DNA from: Actinoplanes oblitus
GTDB lineage: Bacteria; Actinomycetota; Actinomycetes; Mycobacteriales; Micromonosporaceae
DNA: 64,000 nt
Assembly: GCF_030252345.1 (NCBI RefSeq)
Contig: NZ_CP126980.1
Coordinates: 3,115,501-3,179,500, forward strand
Reading direction: 5' to 3'
Shown: piece after piece, positions 53,763-61,162 of the stretch
Numbering within the stretch: position 1 is the first letter of the stretch
How the letters are laid out: each line of letters opens with the position of its first letter
Translations under genes and position numbers: made by a program
The notes under the pieces: generated by a model
Database searches by the model: none
What the model saw: only the letters and a program-made list of their open reading frames with translations
What the model was told of the DNA's origin: nothing

Positions 53763-53775
53763 GGTCGCCTCCGAT

Positions 53776-54465
53776 TCAGTCCGGCCAGACCCGGTCCAGC
53801 AGGGTGGTCAGGTGTGGATCAAGGGTGTTTCGCCAGTTGTCCCAGTCGTGCCCGCCCCGGGTGACGGCGAGATCCACGGGATACCCGTGTTTCGCCAAGG
53901 CATCCTTCATGTCCCGGTTGTTCGCCAGGTTCTCCTCGGCGGAGCCGCAGGTGAGCGTGGCCGGCACGGCGGGCCCCGAGTCCGCGGTGCGCACCCGCCG
54001 GACGTACCGGATGATCCGCGCCCAATGCCGGAACCCGGCCTCCTGCCGGTCGTGTCGCGGCTGGAAGTAGCTGCCGGACTGCAGGAAGAGACCGGCGAAG
54101 CCGGCCGGATGCGATCGCTGCGCGTGCAGCATGGCAAGCGCGCCGAGACTCACCCCGGTGCCGACCGCCCGGCCGGCGCCCAGCCGCGCCCGCAGCCGGG
54201 GCAGGATGTCCAGGGCGAGCGAGTCGGCCCAGGCCGGACAGGCCGCGTACCAGTCCAGGCGGTCCCCGGGCGGCAGCAGCGCCAGGTGGTAGCGGCCGGC
54301 CGCGGCCGCGTGGGCGGCCAGCCCGCCGCGCTCCGCGTACTCCGGGCCGTCGTGGGCCACCAGCAGCCGGTCGGTGCGCTGGTCAGGTGACCAGACACTG
54401 GCGGTGACGGTGGTGTGCAGCCGGGGCAGCGGGAGCCGGATCCTGCGCCACCGGCCCGCTCCCAT
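53776..54465 (-). CDS. Esterase D/Fes-like alpha/beta hydrolase
   Basis: A 229-residue protein of the esterase (enterochelin esterase C-terminal) type: TASVWSPDQRTDRLLVAHDGPEYA, nucleophile elbow TGVSLGALAMLH (Ser about 106), GLFLQSGSYF after the elbow, and catalytic His in TRGGHDWDNWRNTL. No signal peptide. ATG at 54465 follows the TPR gene by 9 bp and precedes the ATP-grasp gene by 13 bp, suggesting one transcript. Might cleave an ester in whatever the ATP-grasp enzyme builds; this is inference. Confidence 0.85.
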   Translation of the reverse strand: MGAGRWRRIRLPLPRLHTTVTASVWSPDQRTDRLLVAHDGPEYAERGGLAAHAAAAGRYHLALLPPGDRLDWYAACPAWADSLALDILPRLRARLGAGRAVGTGVSLGALAMLHAQRSHPAGFAGLFLQSGSYFQPRHDRQEAGFRHWARIIRYVRRVRTADSGPAVPATLTCGSAEENLANNRDMKDALAKHGYPVDLAVTRGGHDWDNWRNTLDPHLTTLLDRVWPD

Positions 54466-54474
54466 GCACGCACA

Positions 54475-55491
54475 TTAACGCCGGCCCGCCGATTCCGCCG
54501 ATCTCGCCGGGATCCCGAGCTCGGTCATCCGGGCCGTCACGTCGTCGACCAGCGCCGGATCCCCGGTCGCCGCGGCGGCCCGCAACAGCACTGCCAGCGC
54601 CGCCGCGCTCCGCTCCGCCGCGCACCCGGGCAGCAGCGCCGGCAACCGCGCGGTGAGCAGCTCGACCGCCGCCCGCGGCCGCCCGCGCCGCCGATGCAGG
54701 AAGTCGCCGCGCATGGTGACCGCCTCGAGCGCGTTCTCCGCGCCGACCGAATGATGCCGGGCCAGTTCCGCGGCGTGCCGCGTCAGCCGATCCACCCGGC
54801 CGGTGTCGCGCCGCAACCCGGCCGCGTCCGCCCGGTTCAGCACCGACCGCAGATAGTCGTCGAGCGCCTCCGGCAGCACACTGCGGAACAGCCGCTCCGC
54901 CGCCGCGAAGTGCCCCTCCGCCTCCCGCAGATGCACCGCCGCGAACCTCGCCGCCCCGCCCCGCGCCGCCACCCGCCCCGGATCCGCCAAGTCGCCGTCC
55001 GGCGAGTCCGGATCCGCCGAGTCCGGATCCGCCACGGTCCCGTCCGGGTGGGCAGCTGTTTCGTCCGGGCACGCCGCCTCCTCCGGGCGTGCCGCCGGCA
55101 CTTCACCGGCGAGCCGGGCCAGCTCCACCTCGACCACCCCGAGGTTGTCGTAGGTGATCGCCCGCCCCACCGGATCACCGACCAGCGGCCCCACCTCCAG
55201 CGACCGCACCAGATAGCGCCTGGCCAGCGGGAGTTCCCCGCGCTCGTGCGCGCTGAGCGCCAGGTTGTTCAGGATCGCCGAATGCGTTCCGGGATCCGGG
55301 TCGGCCACCCCGTCGAGCGCGGCCAGCGCCCGCCCGAAACACTCGGCCGCCTCCGCCGGTCGCCCGGCCCGCCGCAGCAGTTCGCCACGCTCGTTCTCCG
55401 CCGCCGCGCCGGCTGCGGCCGCGTGCGCACTGCGATAGACCTCGGCTCTCCTGGTCGCCGCCGCGTGCGCACTCCGGTAGACCTCCGCCAC
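54475..55491 (-). CDS. TPR-like repeat protein with duplicated N-terminus
   Basis: A 338-residue helical protein. Helix pairs typical of tetratricopeptide repeats are seen (LLRRAGRPAEAAECFGRALAAL, ILNNLALSAHERGELPLARRYL, AITYDNLGVVEVELARL, HLREAEGHFAAAERLFRSVL). The first 30 residues contain AEVYRSAHAAA twice, 15 residues apart, from a 45-bp DNA duplication. The middle has an acidic DPDSADPDSPDGDLADP insert, also from a short tandem repeat. The GTG start at 55491 has GGTGG-like sequence upstream but lies inside the duplication, so the start may be the second copy. Function: protein-protein scaffold. Confidence 0.78.
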   Translation of the reverse strand: MAEVYRSAHAAATRRAEVYRSAHAAAAGAAAENERGELLRRAGRPAEAAECFGRALAALDGVADPDPGTHSAILNNLALSAHERGELPLARRYLVRSLEVGPLVGDPVGRAITYDNLGVVEVELARLAGEVPAARPEEAACPDETAAHPDGTVADPDSADPDSPDGDLADPGRVAARGGAARFAAVHLREAEGHFAAAERLFRSVLPEALDDYLRSVLNRADAAGLRRDTGRVDRLTRHAAELARHHSVGAENALEAVTMRGDFLHRRRGRPRAAVELLTARLPALLPGCAAERSAAALAVLLRAAAATGDPALVDDVTARMTELGIPARSAESAGRR

Positions 55492-55955
55492 CCGTCAATC
55501 ATAAAAGCGACATATCGGAAATATGTGCGCTCACGGTAGGCGTCTTCCTCTTTTTCGTACGCCTACGCAAACTCCCCGTGGCTAAGCGCCAGGTTCGCCT
55601 GCCGTCCGGGCCGCGACGCAGCGCCGGGCTGAATCCCGGCCTCACCGGAACAGCCGCCCGGCCGGCCGTCACTCCCTAGTCCCGGCCCGCCCGGCGTTGG
55701 AGCAGTGAGGCGCCCGCCCGGACGGATCGAGGGCGGGACTGCGGGGGCGGCGAGAGGGCCGTAGTGCAGCAGGGCCGATGCGTCGGGGTGCTGCGGGAAC
55801 GGAGTGGTGCGGACGGCAGTGATGCGGATGGGCGGCGTGTGCACGGGCGGGGGTGGACGGGAGGGGTGCGGAGGGGGCCGCTTCCGGGCGTACCGGGAAA
55901 GTGCGGACCGGATGGGGAGCGGGCCGGGAGTGGGCGGGCGGCCTAGGGTTGAGGG
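55492..55955. other. Intergenic region, no supported gene
   Basis: About 460 bp between the leftward TPR gene and the rightward DUF5990 gene. The left part has TATCGGAAATATGTG-like AT-rich sequence, probably the TPR promoter. The right part is extremely G-rich on the plus strand. Short open frames exist but show no codon bias or ribosome site that I trust. Confidence 0.5.
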
Positions 55956-56381
55956 GTGCGGATCCGGATCGAGGGGCGGGAGCTTCCGCAGTCGCCGGAG
56001 CTGCGGCTGAACAACGTGCACGTCGGGGTGCAGCGGCGGTCCGAGGTGGTCGGGCGGGTGCCGGTGACCGAGAGCGACGCGGTCTGGGAGATGGAGGTCG
56101 CCGGGCGGGAGGTGGACGGGCTGCTGGACGTCGGCGGGCCGTGGGTGCACGGGCCGCCGGGGGCCCGCTTCCTCTACCTGAGCTGGGGCGCGGTGCACGG
56201 GGCGGACTTCGTGATGTTCCGGCGGGCCAAGCTGCTGTTCGGCGACATCCCGACCGAGCTGCTCCGTGCCGCCTTCGAGGAGGAGGGCGTACTGGTCGGG
56301 CGGCTGACGCTGACCGACGGGGCGGGGGATCCGCGCTGTGCCCGGGTCCGGCCGCCGGTGATCGCCTGGACCCTGGAATGA
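55956..56381 (+). CDS. DUF5990 family protein
   Basis: A 141-residue protein starting MRIRIEGRELPQ, as in DUF5990 proteins of actinomycetes. It continues NVHVGVQRRSEVVGRVPVTESDAVWEMEV and RFLYLSWGAVHGADFVMFRRAKLLF, an all-beta pattern with a helix. No catalytic motif. The GTG start has GGTTGAGGGG before it. A 48-bp gap separates it from the helicase gene on the same strand. Function unknown. Confidence 0.85.
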   Translation: MRIRIEGRELPQSPELRLNNVHVGVQRRSEVVGRVPVTESDAVWEMEVAGREVDGLLDVGGPWVHGPPGARFLYLSWGAVHGADFVMFRRAKLLFGDIPTELLRAAFEEEGVLVGRLTLTDGAGDPRCARVRPPVIAWTLE

Positions 56382-56429
56382 CGGTGGCCGTGCCGGAAAG
56401 TGTCGGTGGGGCGGCCTAGAGTCGTGCGC

Positions 56430-59400
56430 GTGCCGAACCTGCTGCCCGCTGCCGAGACCGGTGTCCGAGTCCTGCACGGTTTCGTCTCCCGGGACGGGTC
56501 GCTCAACCTGTGGGCGGAGGGCGGCGCGACAGGCGTGGCCGGCGGCCGCGGGGTGCCCGGGCACCCGTTCGCCGTGCCGGCCGGTGAGCTGCCGGCCGGC
56601 GAGCCACGCGACCCGGCCCTGCTGCTCCTGCCCTCCACCGGCGCCGGCCCGCTGCCGTCGCCGCAGGTCGGCGTGCCGCCCCGGCGCGGCGTGCGGCGCG
56701 CCCGGGTCTGGCGGGTGCCGGCGGTCGGCGTGCCGTTCCTCGACGCCGACCTGGCCGCCGAGTTCGACGGGCGGCTCGCGCCGAGCGTCCGCTGGCTGCT
56801 CGAGCTGTGCGGGTTCGCCGCGAGCCTGGTCCGCCGCGGCCGGGTGCTGCCCGGCGTCCGGCTCGACGGCCCGCGGCCCGTGGCGTGGTGGCGACCGGTC
56901 CTGATCGGCGCCGACGCGGCCCGGCACGCCACCCTGCTGGAGCGGATGCCGCCGGCCTGCCGCGCCGAGTCGGCCCAGGGCGCCGAGACCCGCCCGGTCC
57001 GCGCCGGCGACACCGGTGCCGCCGTCGCGAGCGCCGCCGAGCTGCTCACCGCCGCACTGGAGCGGCTGGTCGACGGCCTGGTCCGCACCCGGCTGGCCGA
57101 GACCGGGGTGACCCTGGCCGGCGACGGCTGGCTCGCCGCGCTGACCGGTGAGCCCGAGTTCCGGGCGCCGGCCGACGAGCTGGACGAGCTGGTCCGGGCC
57201 CTGGACGCCTGGTTCGCGCAGGCCGCCCGCGGCGCTGAGGTGCGCGTCTGCTTCCGGCTCAGCGACCCGCGCGAGCACGAGCCGGTGCTGCCCGGCGAGG
57301 TCCGGCTGCCCGCTGACGCGTGGCGCCTGGAGTTCCTGCTGCAGGCCGTCGACGAGCCGAGCGTGCTGGTCCCGGCCGCCGACCTGTGGCGGGACAGCTT
57401 CGCCCCGCTGCGCCGGTGGACCCTGCACCCGCAGGAGCGGTTGCTCGCCGGGCTGGGCCGGGCCGCCCGGCTCTACCCGGCGCTCGGCGACGCCCTGCGG
57501 GCCGCCCACCCGGCCGGGATGATCCTGGACACCGAGGGGGCGCACGGGTTCCTCAGCCACGCCGCGCTGCTCGAGGAGGCGGGTTACGGCGTGCTGCTGC
57601 CGTCCTGGTGGCGGCGCAGGTCCGGGCTCGGCCTGTCGCTGCAGGTGCGCGGGCGGGAGCCGATCGCCCGGATCATGCGGGACCGCACCACCGGCCTGCG
57701 CGACCTGGTCGACTATCGCTGGGGCCTGGCGCTGGGCGGCCGCACCCTCACCGAGGACGACCTGACCGACCTGGCCAAAGCCAAGGTGCCGCTGGTCAAG
57801 CTGCGCGGGCGGTGGGTGTTCCTGGACGCCGAGCGGCTCGCGGCCGGGCTGGCGTTCCTGAGCCGGGGCGGTGGGACGATGACCGCCGGGGACGCGCTGC
57901 GGGTGACCCGGCTGCTGCCGCCCGAGGAGCTGCCGCTGCCGGTGACCGACGCGCGCGGCGAGGGGTGGCTGGCCGACCTGCTCAGCGGGGAGCTGGACGA
58001 GCGGCTGGAGCTGATCGAGCCGCCCGCCGAGCTCCGGGCGACGCTCCGGCCGTACCAGAAGCGGGGTTTCTCCTGGCTGGCCTTCATGGATTCGCTGGGG
58101 CTGGGCGCGTGTCTCGCCGACGACATGGGGCTGGGCAAGACGATTCAGCTGCTCACCCTGCTGCTGCACCGGCGGGACGGGCCGGCCCTGCTGGTCTGCC
58201 CACTGTCGGTGCTGGGCAACTGGCAGCGCGAGGCGGAGCGGTTCGCGCCCAGCCTGCGGGTGCGGGTGCTGCACGGCGCCGACCGGTCACCGCCGGCCGG
58301 CGATGCCGACCTGGTGCTGACCACCTATGCCACGGCGGTGCTGGACGCCGACGCCCTGGCCGCCATCGAGTGGGACCGGGTGGTGCTCGACGAGGCGCAG
58401 CACATCAAGAACAGCGCGAGCGCCGCGGCCCGGGCGGTCCGGCGGTTCCCGGCCCGCAACCGGATCGCGCTCACCGGCACCCCGGTGGAGAACCGGCTGG
58501 CCGAGCTCTGGTCGATCCTGGACTTCGTGAACCCGGGGCTGCTGGCCTCCGCGCACACGTTCCGGGCCCGGTTCGCCGTCCCGATCGAGCGCTACGAGGA
58601 CGAGGAGGCCGCCGCCCGGCTGCGTCAGGCGACCCGGCCGTTCCTGCTGCGGCGCACCAAGGCCGACCCCGGCATCGCCGGCGACCTGCCGGCGAAAAGG
58701 CAGGTCCGGCACCTGTGCGGGATGACCACCGAGCAGGTCAGCCTGTACCGGGCGGTCCTCGACGACCTGCTGGAACGCCTCGCCGAGCGCAACCAGGCCC
58801 GGCACAAGGGGCTGGTGCTGGCCGCGATGACCAAGCTGAAACAGGTGTGCGTGCACCCGGCGCTGCTGCTCAAGGACGGGTCGGCGCTGCCCGGCCGGTC
58901 CGGCAAGGTGGACCGGCTGGAGGAGATCGTCGACCGGGCGCTCGGGATCGGGGAGAGCGTGCTGGTGTTCACCCAGTTCGCCCGGTTCGGCGGGATGCTG
59001 GCGCCGCATCTGGCGGCCCGGTTCGGGGTGCGGGTGCCGTTCCTGCACGGCGGCACCCCGCGCGGCGCCCGGGACGCGATGGTCGCCGAGTTCCAGGCGG
59101 CCCGGCAGCCGGGGGTGTTCGTGCTGTCGCTCAAGGCCGGTGGCACCGGGCTGAACCTGACCGCCGCCAACCATGTGGTGCATGTGGACCGCTGGTGGAA
59201 CCCGGCCACCGAGACGCAGGCCAGCGACCGGGCGTTCCGGATCGGGCAGCATCGGGACGTGCATGTGCACACGCTGGTCTGCCTCGGCACCCTGGAGGAG
59301 CGGATCGACCAGCTGCTGGCGGACAAGGGTGTGCTGGCGGAGCGGGTCGTCGGGTCCGGGGAGGGCTGGTTGACGGCGTTGTCCACCAGCGAGTTGCGCG

Positions 59401-59438
59401 ACCTGTTCGCGCTGGCACCGGAGGCGATCGTTGACTGA
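56430..59438 (+). CDS. SNF2-family DEAD-like helicase
   Basis: A roughly 1002-residue SNF2/Rad54-like ATPase of the bacterial HepA/YqhH group. The N-terminal half (1-530) is the bacterial SNF2-associated domain. Walker A is in LADDMGLGKTIQLLTLLLHR (about 562-581), the Walker B box is VVLDEAQHIKN (about 650), then ALTGTPVENRLAELWSI, and the helicase C lobe has VFTQFARFGGML, FLHGGTPR, LSLKAGGTGLNLTAANHVVHVDRWWNP and RIGQHRDVHVH. It may start at GTG 56430, 56424 or 56400; none has a strong ribosome site. It is linked to a SWIM-domain gene, a pairing widespread in actinobacteria. Confidence 0.93.
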   Translation: MPNLLPAAETGVRVLHGFVSRDGSLNLWAEGGATGVAGGRGVPGHPFAVPAGELPAGEPRDPALLLLPSTGAGPLPSPQVGVPPRRGVRRARVWRVPAVGVPFLDADLAAEFDGRLAPSVRWLLELCGFAASLVRRGRVLPGVRLDGPRPVAWWRPVLIGADAARHATLLERMPPACRAESAQGAETRPVRAGDTGAAVASAAELLTAALERLVDGLVRTRLAETGVTLAGDGWLAALTGEPEFRAPADELDELVRALDAWFAQAARGAEVRVCFRLSDPREHEPVLPGEVRLPADAWRLEFLLQAVDEPSVLVPAADLWRDSFAPLRRWTLHPQERLLAGLGRAARLYPALGDALRAAHPAGMILDTEGAHGFLSHAALLEEAGYGVLLPSWWRRRSGLGLSLQVRGREPIARIMRDRTTGLRDLVDYRWGLALGGRTLTEDDLTDLAKAKVPLVKLRGRWVFLDAERLAAGLAFLSRGGGTMTAGDALRVTRLLPPEELPLPVTDARGEGWLADLLSGELDERLELIEPPAELRATLRPYQKRGFSWLAFMDSLGLGACLADDMGLGKTIQLLTLLLHRRDGPALLVCPLSVLGNWQREAERFAPSLRVRVLHGADRSPPAGDADLVLTTYATAVLDADALAAIEWDRVVLDEAQHIKNSASAAARAVRRFPARNRIALTGTPVENRLAELWSILDFVNPGLLASAHTFRARFAVPIERYEDEEAAARLRQATRPFLLRRTKADPGIAGDLPAKRQVRHLCGMTTEQVSLYRAVLDDLLERLAERNQARHKGLVLAAMTKLKQVCVHPALLLKDGSALPGRSGKVDRLEEIVDRALGIGESVLVFTQFARFGGMLAPHLAARFGVRVPFLHGGTPRGARDAMVAEFQAARQPGVFVLSLKAGGTGLNLTAANHVVHVDRWWNPATETQASDRAFRIGQHRDVHVHTLVCLGTLEERIDQLLADKGVLAERVVGSGEGWLTALSTSELRDLFALAPEAIVD

Positions 59439-59484
59439 GCCCGGACCCGTTGTGCTCCCTTCCCCGGAGGCGATCCATGACTGA
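59418..59484 (+). repeat. 21-bp direct repeat bridging helicase stop and SWIM start
   Basis: CCGGAGGCGATC, two differing bases, then TGACTGA, occurs at 59418-59438 and 59464-59484 (19 of 21 identical, 46 bp apart). The first copy encodes the last codons and stop of the helicase gene; the second supplies GGAGG and ATG of the SWIM gene. Confidence 0.8.
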
Positions 59485-60316
59485 TTTCGCACCCGCCTTT
59501 CTCGGCATGTTCGAGTCGCTGCGGATGGGGTCGACGTTCTCCCGCGGCCGCCGTGACGAGCGGGCCGGGCACGTCCGCAGCCTCACCGTCTCGTCCAGCC
59601 TGGCGGTCGCCCAGGTGCGCGGGCCGGACGATTCGACGGCGTTCCGGTCCCGGATCGCGGTCCGCGCGTTCGGCGCCGCCGACTGGGCGCGGGTGGAGTC
59701 GGCGCTGGTCAAGGAGGCGCGCTATGTGGCCGATCTGCTCGACGGGCGGATGCCGGCGGGGATCGAGGCGGTCTTCGCCGAGTCCGGGCTGACCCTGCTG
59801 CCGCTGTCGCTGGACGAGGTGGCGATGGACTGCACCTGTGAGCGGTGGCCGATGCCGTGCACGCACCTCGCGGCGACCTGTTACGCGCTGGCCCGGGCGT
59901 TCGAGACGGACCCGTTCGAGGTGTTCACCTGGCGCGGGCGGCATCGGGACGAGCTGTTGATGCGGTTGCGGCGGCTGCGGGAGGCGGCGGCCGTCGACGA
60001 CGCCGGTGCGGCCTCGGCCGGTGCCGATCCGGGACAGGGCGGGTTCGCCGGTGCTGCCAAAACTGCCACCGAGGCGGAAAGCTCCGCGCGGGCGGAGGCC
60101 GGGCTGATCGACGCCGATGATGCCGACGCGTTCTGGGGCACCTTCCTCGATCTCGCCGAACCGCCTGATCACGCCGTCTCCGGCGGGCGGTCCGACGCGC
60201 TGCTCGACCAGCTCGATCCGCCCCGGCTCACGCATCACGGGCGTCCCATAAACGAGGTGCTTCGTGCCGCCTTCCGAAACCTTTCGGACACGCCGGGGGT
60301 CGGCCGAACGGATTAG
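59477..60316 (+). CDS. SWIM zinc-finger protein, partner of the SNF2 helicase
   Basis: A 279-residue protein. The SWIM motif CxCx6CxH is met by C119, C121, C128 and H130 (DCTCERWPMPCTHL). An N-terminal beta-rich region precedes it, and a helix-rich region EVFTWRGRHRDELLMRLRRLREAA follows. The tail (180-279) is Ala/Asp-rich. ATG at 59477 has GGAGG seven bases upstream. In many actinomycetes a SWIM protein is encoded next to an SNF2 helicase; it probably binds DNA or protein for it. Confidence 0.9.
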   Translation: MTDFAPAFLGMFESLRMGSTFSRGRRDERAGHVRSLTVSSSLAVAQVRGPDDSTAFRSRIAVRAFGAADWARVESALVKEARYVADLLDGRMPAGIEAVFAESGLTLLPLSLDEVAMDCTCERWPMPCTHLAATCYALARAFETDPFEVFTWRGRHRDELLMRLRRLREAAAVDDAGAASAGADPGQGGFAGAAKTATEAESSARAEAGLIDADDADAFWGTFLDLAEPPDHAVSGGRSDALLDQLDPPRLTHHGRPINEVLRAAFRNLSDTPGVGRTD

Positions 60317-60396
60317 ATCCGGGGAAACCCCGAAACCGCTCGGGCCGCCATGATGCGCTGAACTCGTAATGGCGTTATGTCCGAAAAAGGTGTGAC

Positions 60397-61113
60397 ATGA
60401 ACAAGGCACAGCGTTTCCTCGCGCTCGCCGGCATGGGTTTCGCCGCCGGCGCGATGATCAGCATGGGCCCGGCACAGGCCGCCCCGTCCACGACCCAGGC
60501 GTCCTCCGGCGGCGGTAGCGCCACCCGGGCGTCGGACTGGGGCGACGACCACGTGGTCGGCTACTACCGCACCGAGTGGTCGTGCGAGCGGGCCGGCTGG
60601 ACCGGCAAGCGGTACGGCGCCTGGTACGACTACGACTGCGACCCGATCCGCTACGGCTGGCGCGGCTGGGTGTTCCGGCTGGTCGTCGACGAGGACGACT
60701 GGGGATGGGACGACTGGCGCGGGTCGTGGCCGGGGGACTGGCCGTACCGGCCGGACTACCTGGGGCGGCCGTTCCACATCGGCGGTCACCATAGGCCGCA
60801 CGGTGGTCCGTTCGGCTTCCCGCACCACGGCGGGCCGATGGGTCACGACGATGACGACGGGCCGATGGATCACGACCACCACGGCGGGCCGATGGGCGGG
60901 CCGATGGGTCACGACCACCACGGCGGGCCGATGGGCGGGCCGATGGGTCACGACGACCACGACGGGCCGATGGGTCACGACGACCACGACGGTCCCAAGG
61001 GCCACGGCGGCCCCAAGGGGATGCCGAACGGGCCGAAGGATCTGAAGGACATGCCACCGAAGGGGATGCCTCCGCAGGGTCCCGGCGACAAGGCCGGCTG
61101 GCCGCAACCGTGA
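60397..61113 (+). CDS. Secreted His/Asp/Met/Gly-rich repeat protein
   Basis: A 238-residue exported protein with a signal peptide (1-28, AQA cleavage). The first half is Trp/Tyr/Asp-rich (WGDDHVVGYYRTEWSCERAGW) with two Cys. From about residue 130 to 195 there are tandem GGPMGHDxxD-type units (GPMGHDDDD, GPMDHDHHG, GPMGGPMGHDHHG and so on), then GPKG/MPP repeats. His plus Asp plus Met clusters suggest binding of Cu, Ni or Zn. ATG with AAAGGTG upstream. No homologue or function is known to me. The repeat DNA may be length-variable. Confidence 0.82.
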   Translation: MNKAQRFLALAGMGFAAGAMISMGPAQAAPSTTQASSGGGSATRASDWGDDHVVGYYRTEWSCERAGWTGKRYGAWYDYDCDPIRYGWRGWVFRLVVDEDDWGWDDWRGSWPGDWPYRPDYLGRPFHIGGHHRPHGGPFGFPHHGGPMGHDDDDGPMDHDHHGGPMGGPMGHDHHGGPMGGPMGHDDHDGPMGHDDHDGPKGHGGPKGMPNGPKDLKDMPPKGMPPQGPGDKAGWPQP

Positions 61114-61121
61114 ACGGGCAC

Positions 61122-61151
61122 GCGGGCCGCACCCCCAGGGGCGCGGCCCGC
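61122..61151. terminator. Bidirectional terminator between the repeat protein and SDR genes
   Basis: GCGGGCCGC and GCGGCCCGC (9-bp perfect arms) with CCC/GGG extending the stem inside the loop. It lies 8 bp after the repeat-protein stop and 11 bp before the stop of the convergent SDR gene. Confidence 0.8.
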
Positions 61152-61162
61152 GGCCGTTGTGG

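Noticed and set aside
48997..55491. Biosynthetic gene cluster for a natural product
   Set aside because: P450, esterase and ATP-grasp genes are suggestive, but there is no core scaffold enzyme (PKS, NRPS, terpene or RiPP precursor) in the window.
55764..56010. Short plus-strand open frames before the DUF5990 gene
   Set aside because: No ribosome site, low-complexity composition and no similarity; the G-rich bias explains the lack of stops.
55563..58274. 903-codon open frame antisense to the SNF2 gene
   Set aside because: Gln/Arg/Pro-rich antisense shadow; the plus strand carries all SNF2 motifs.
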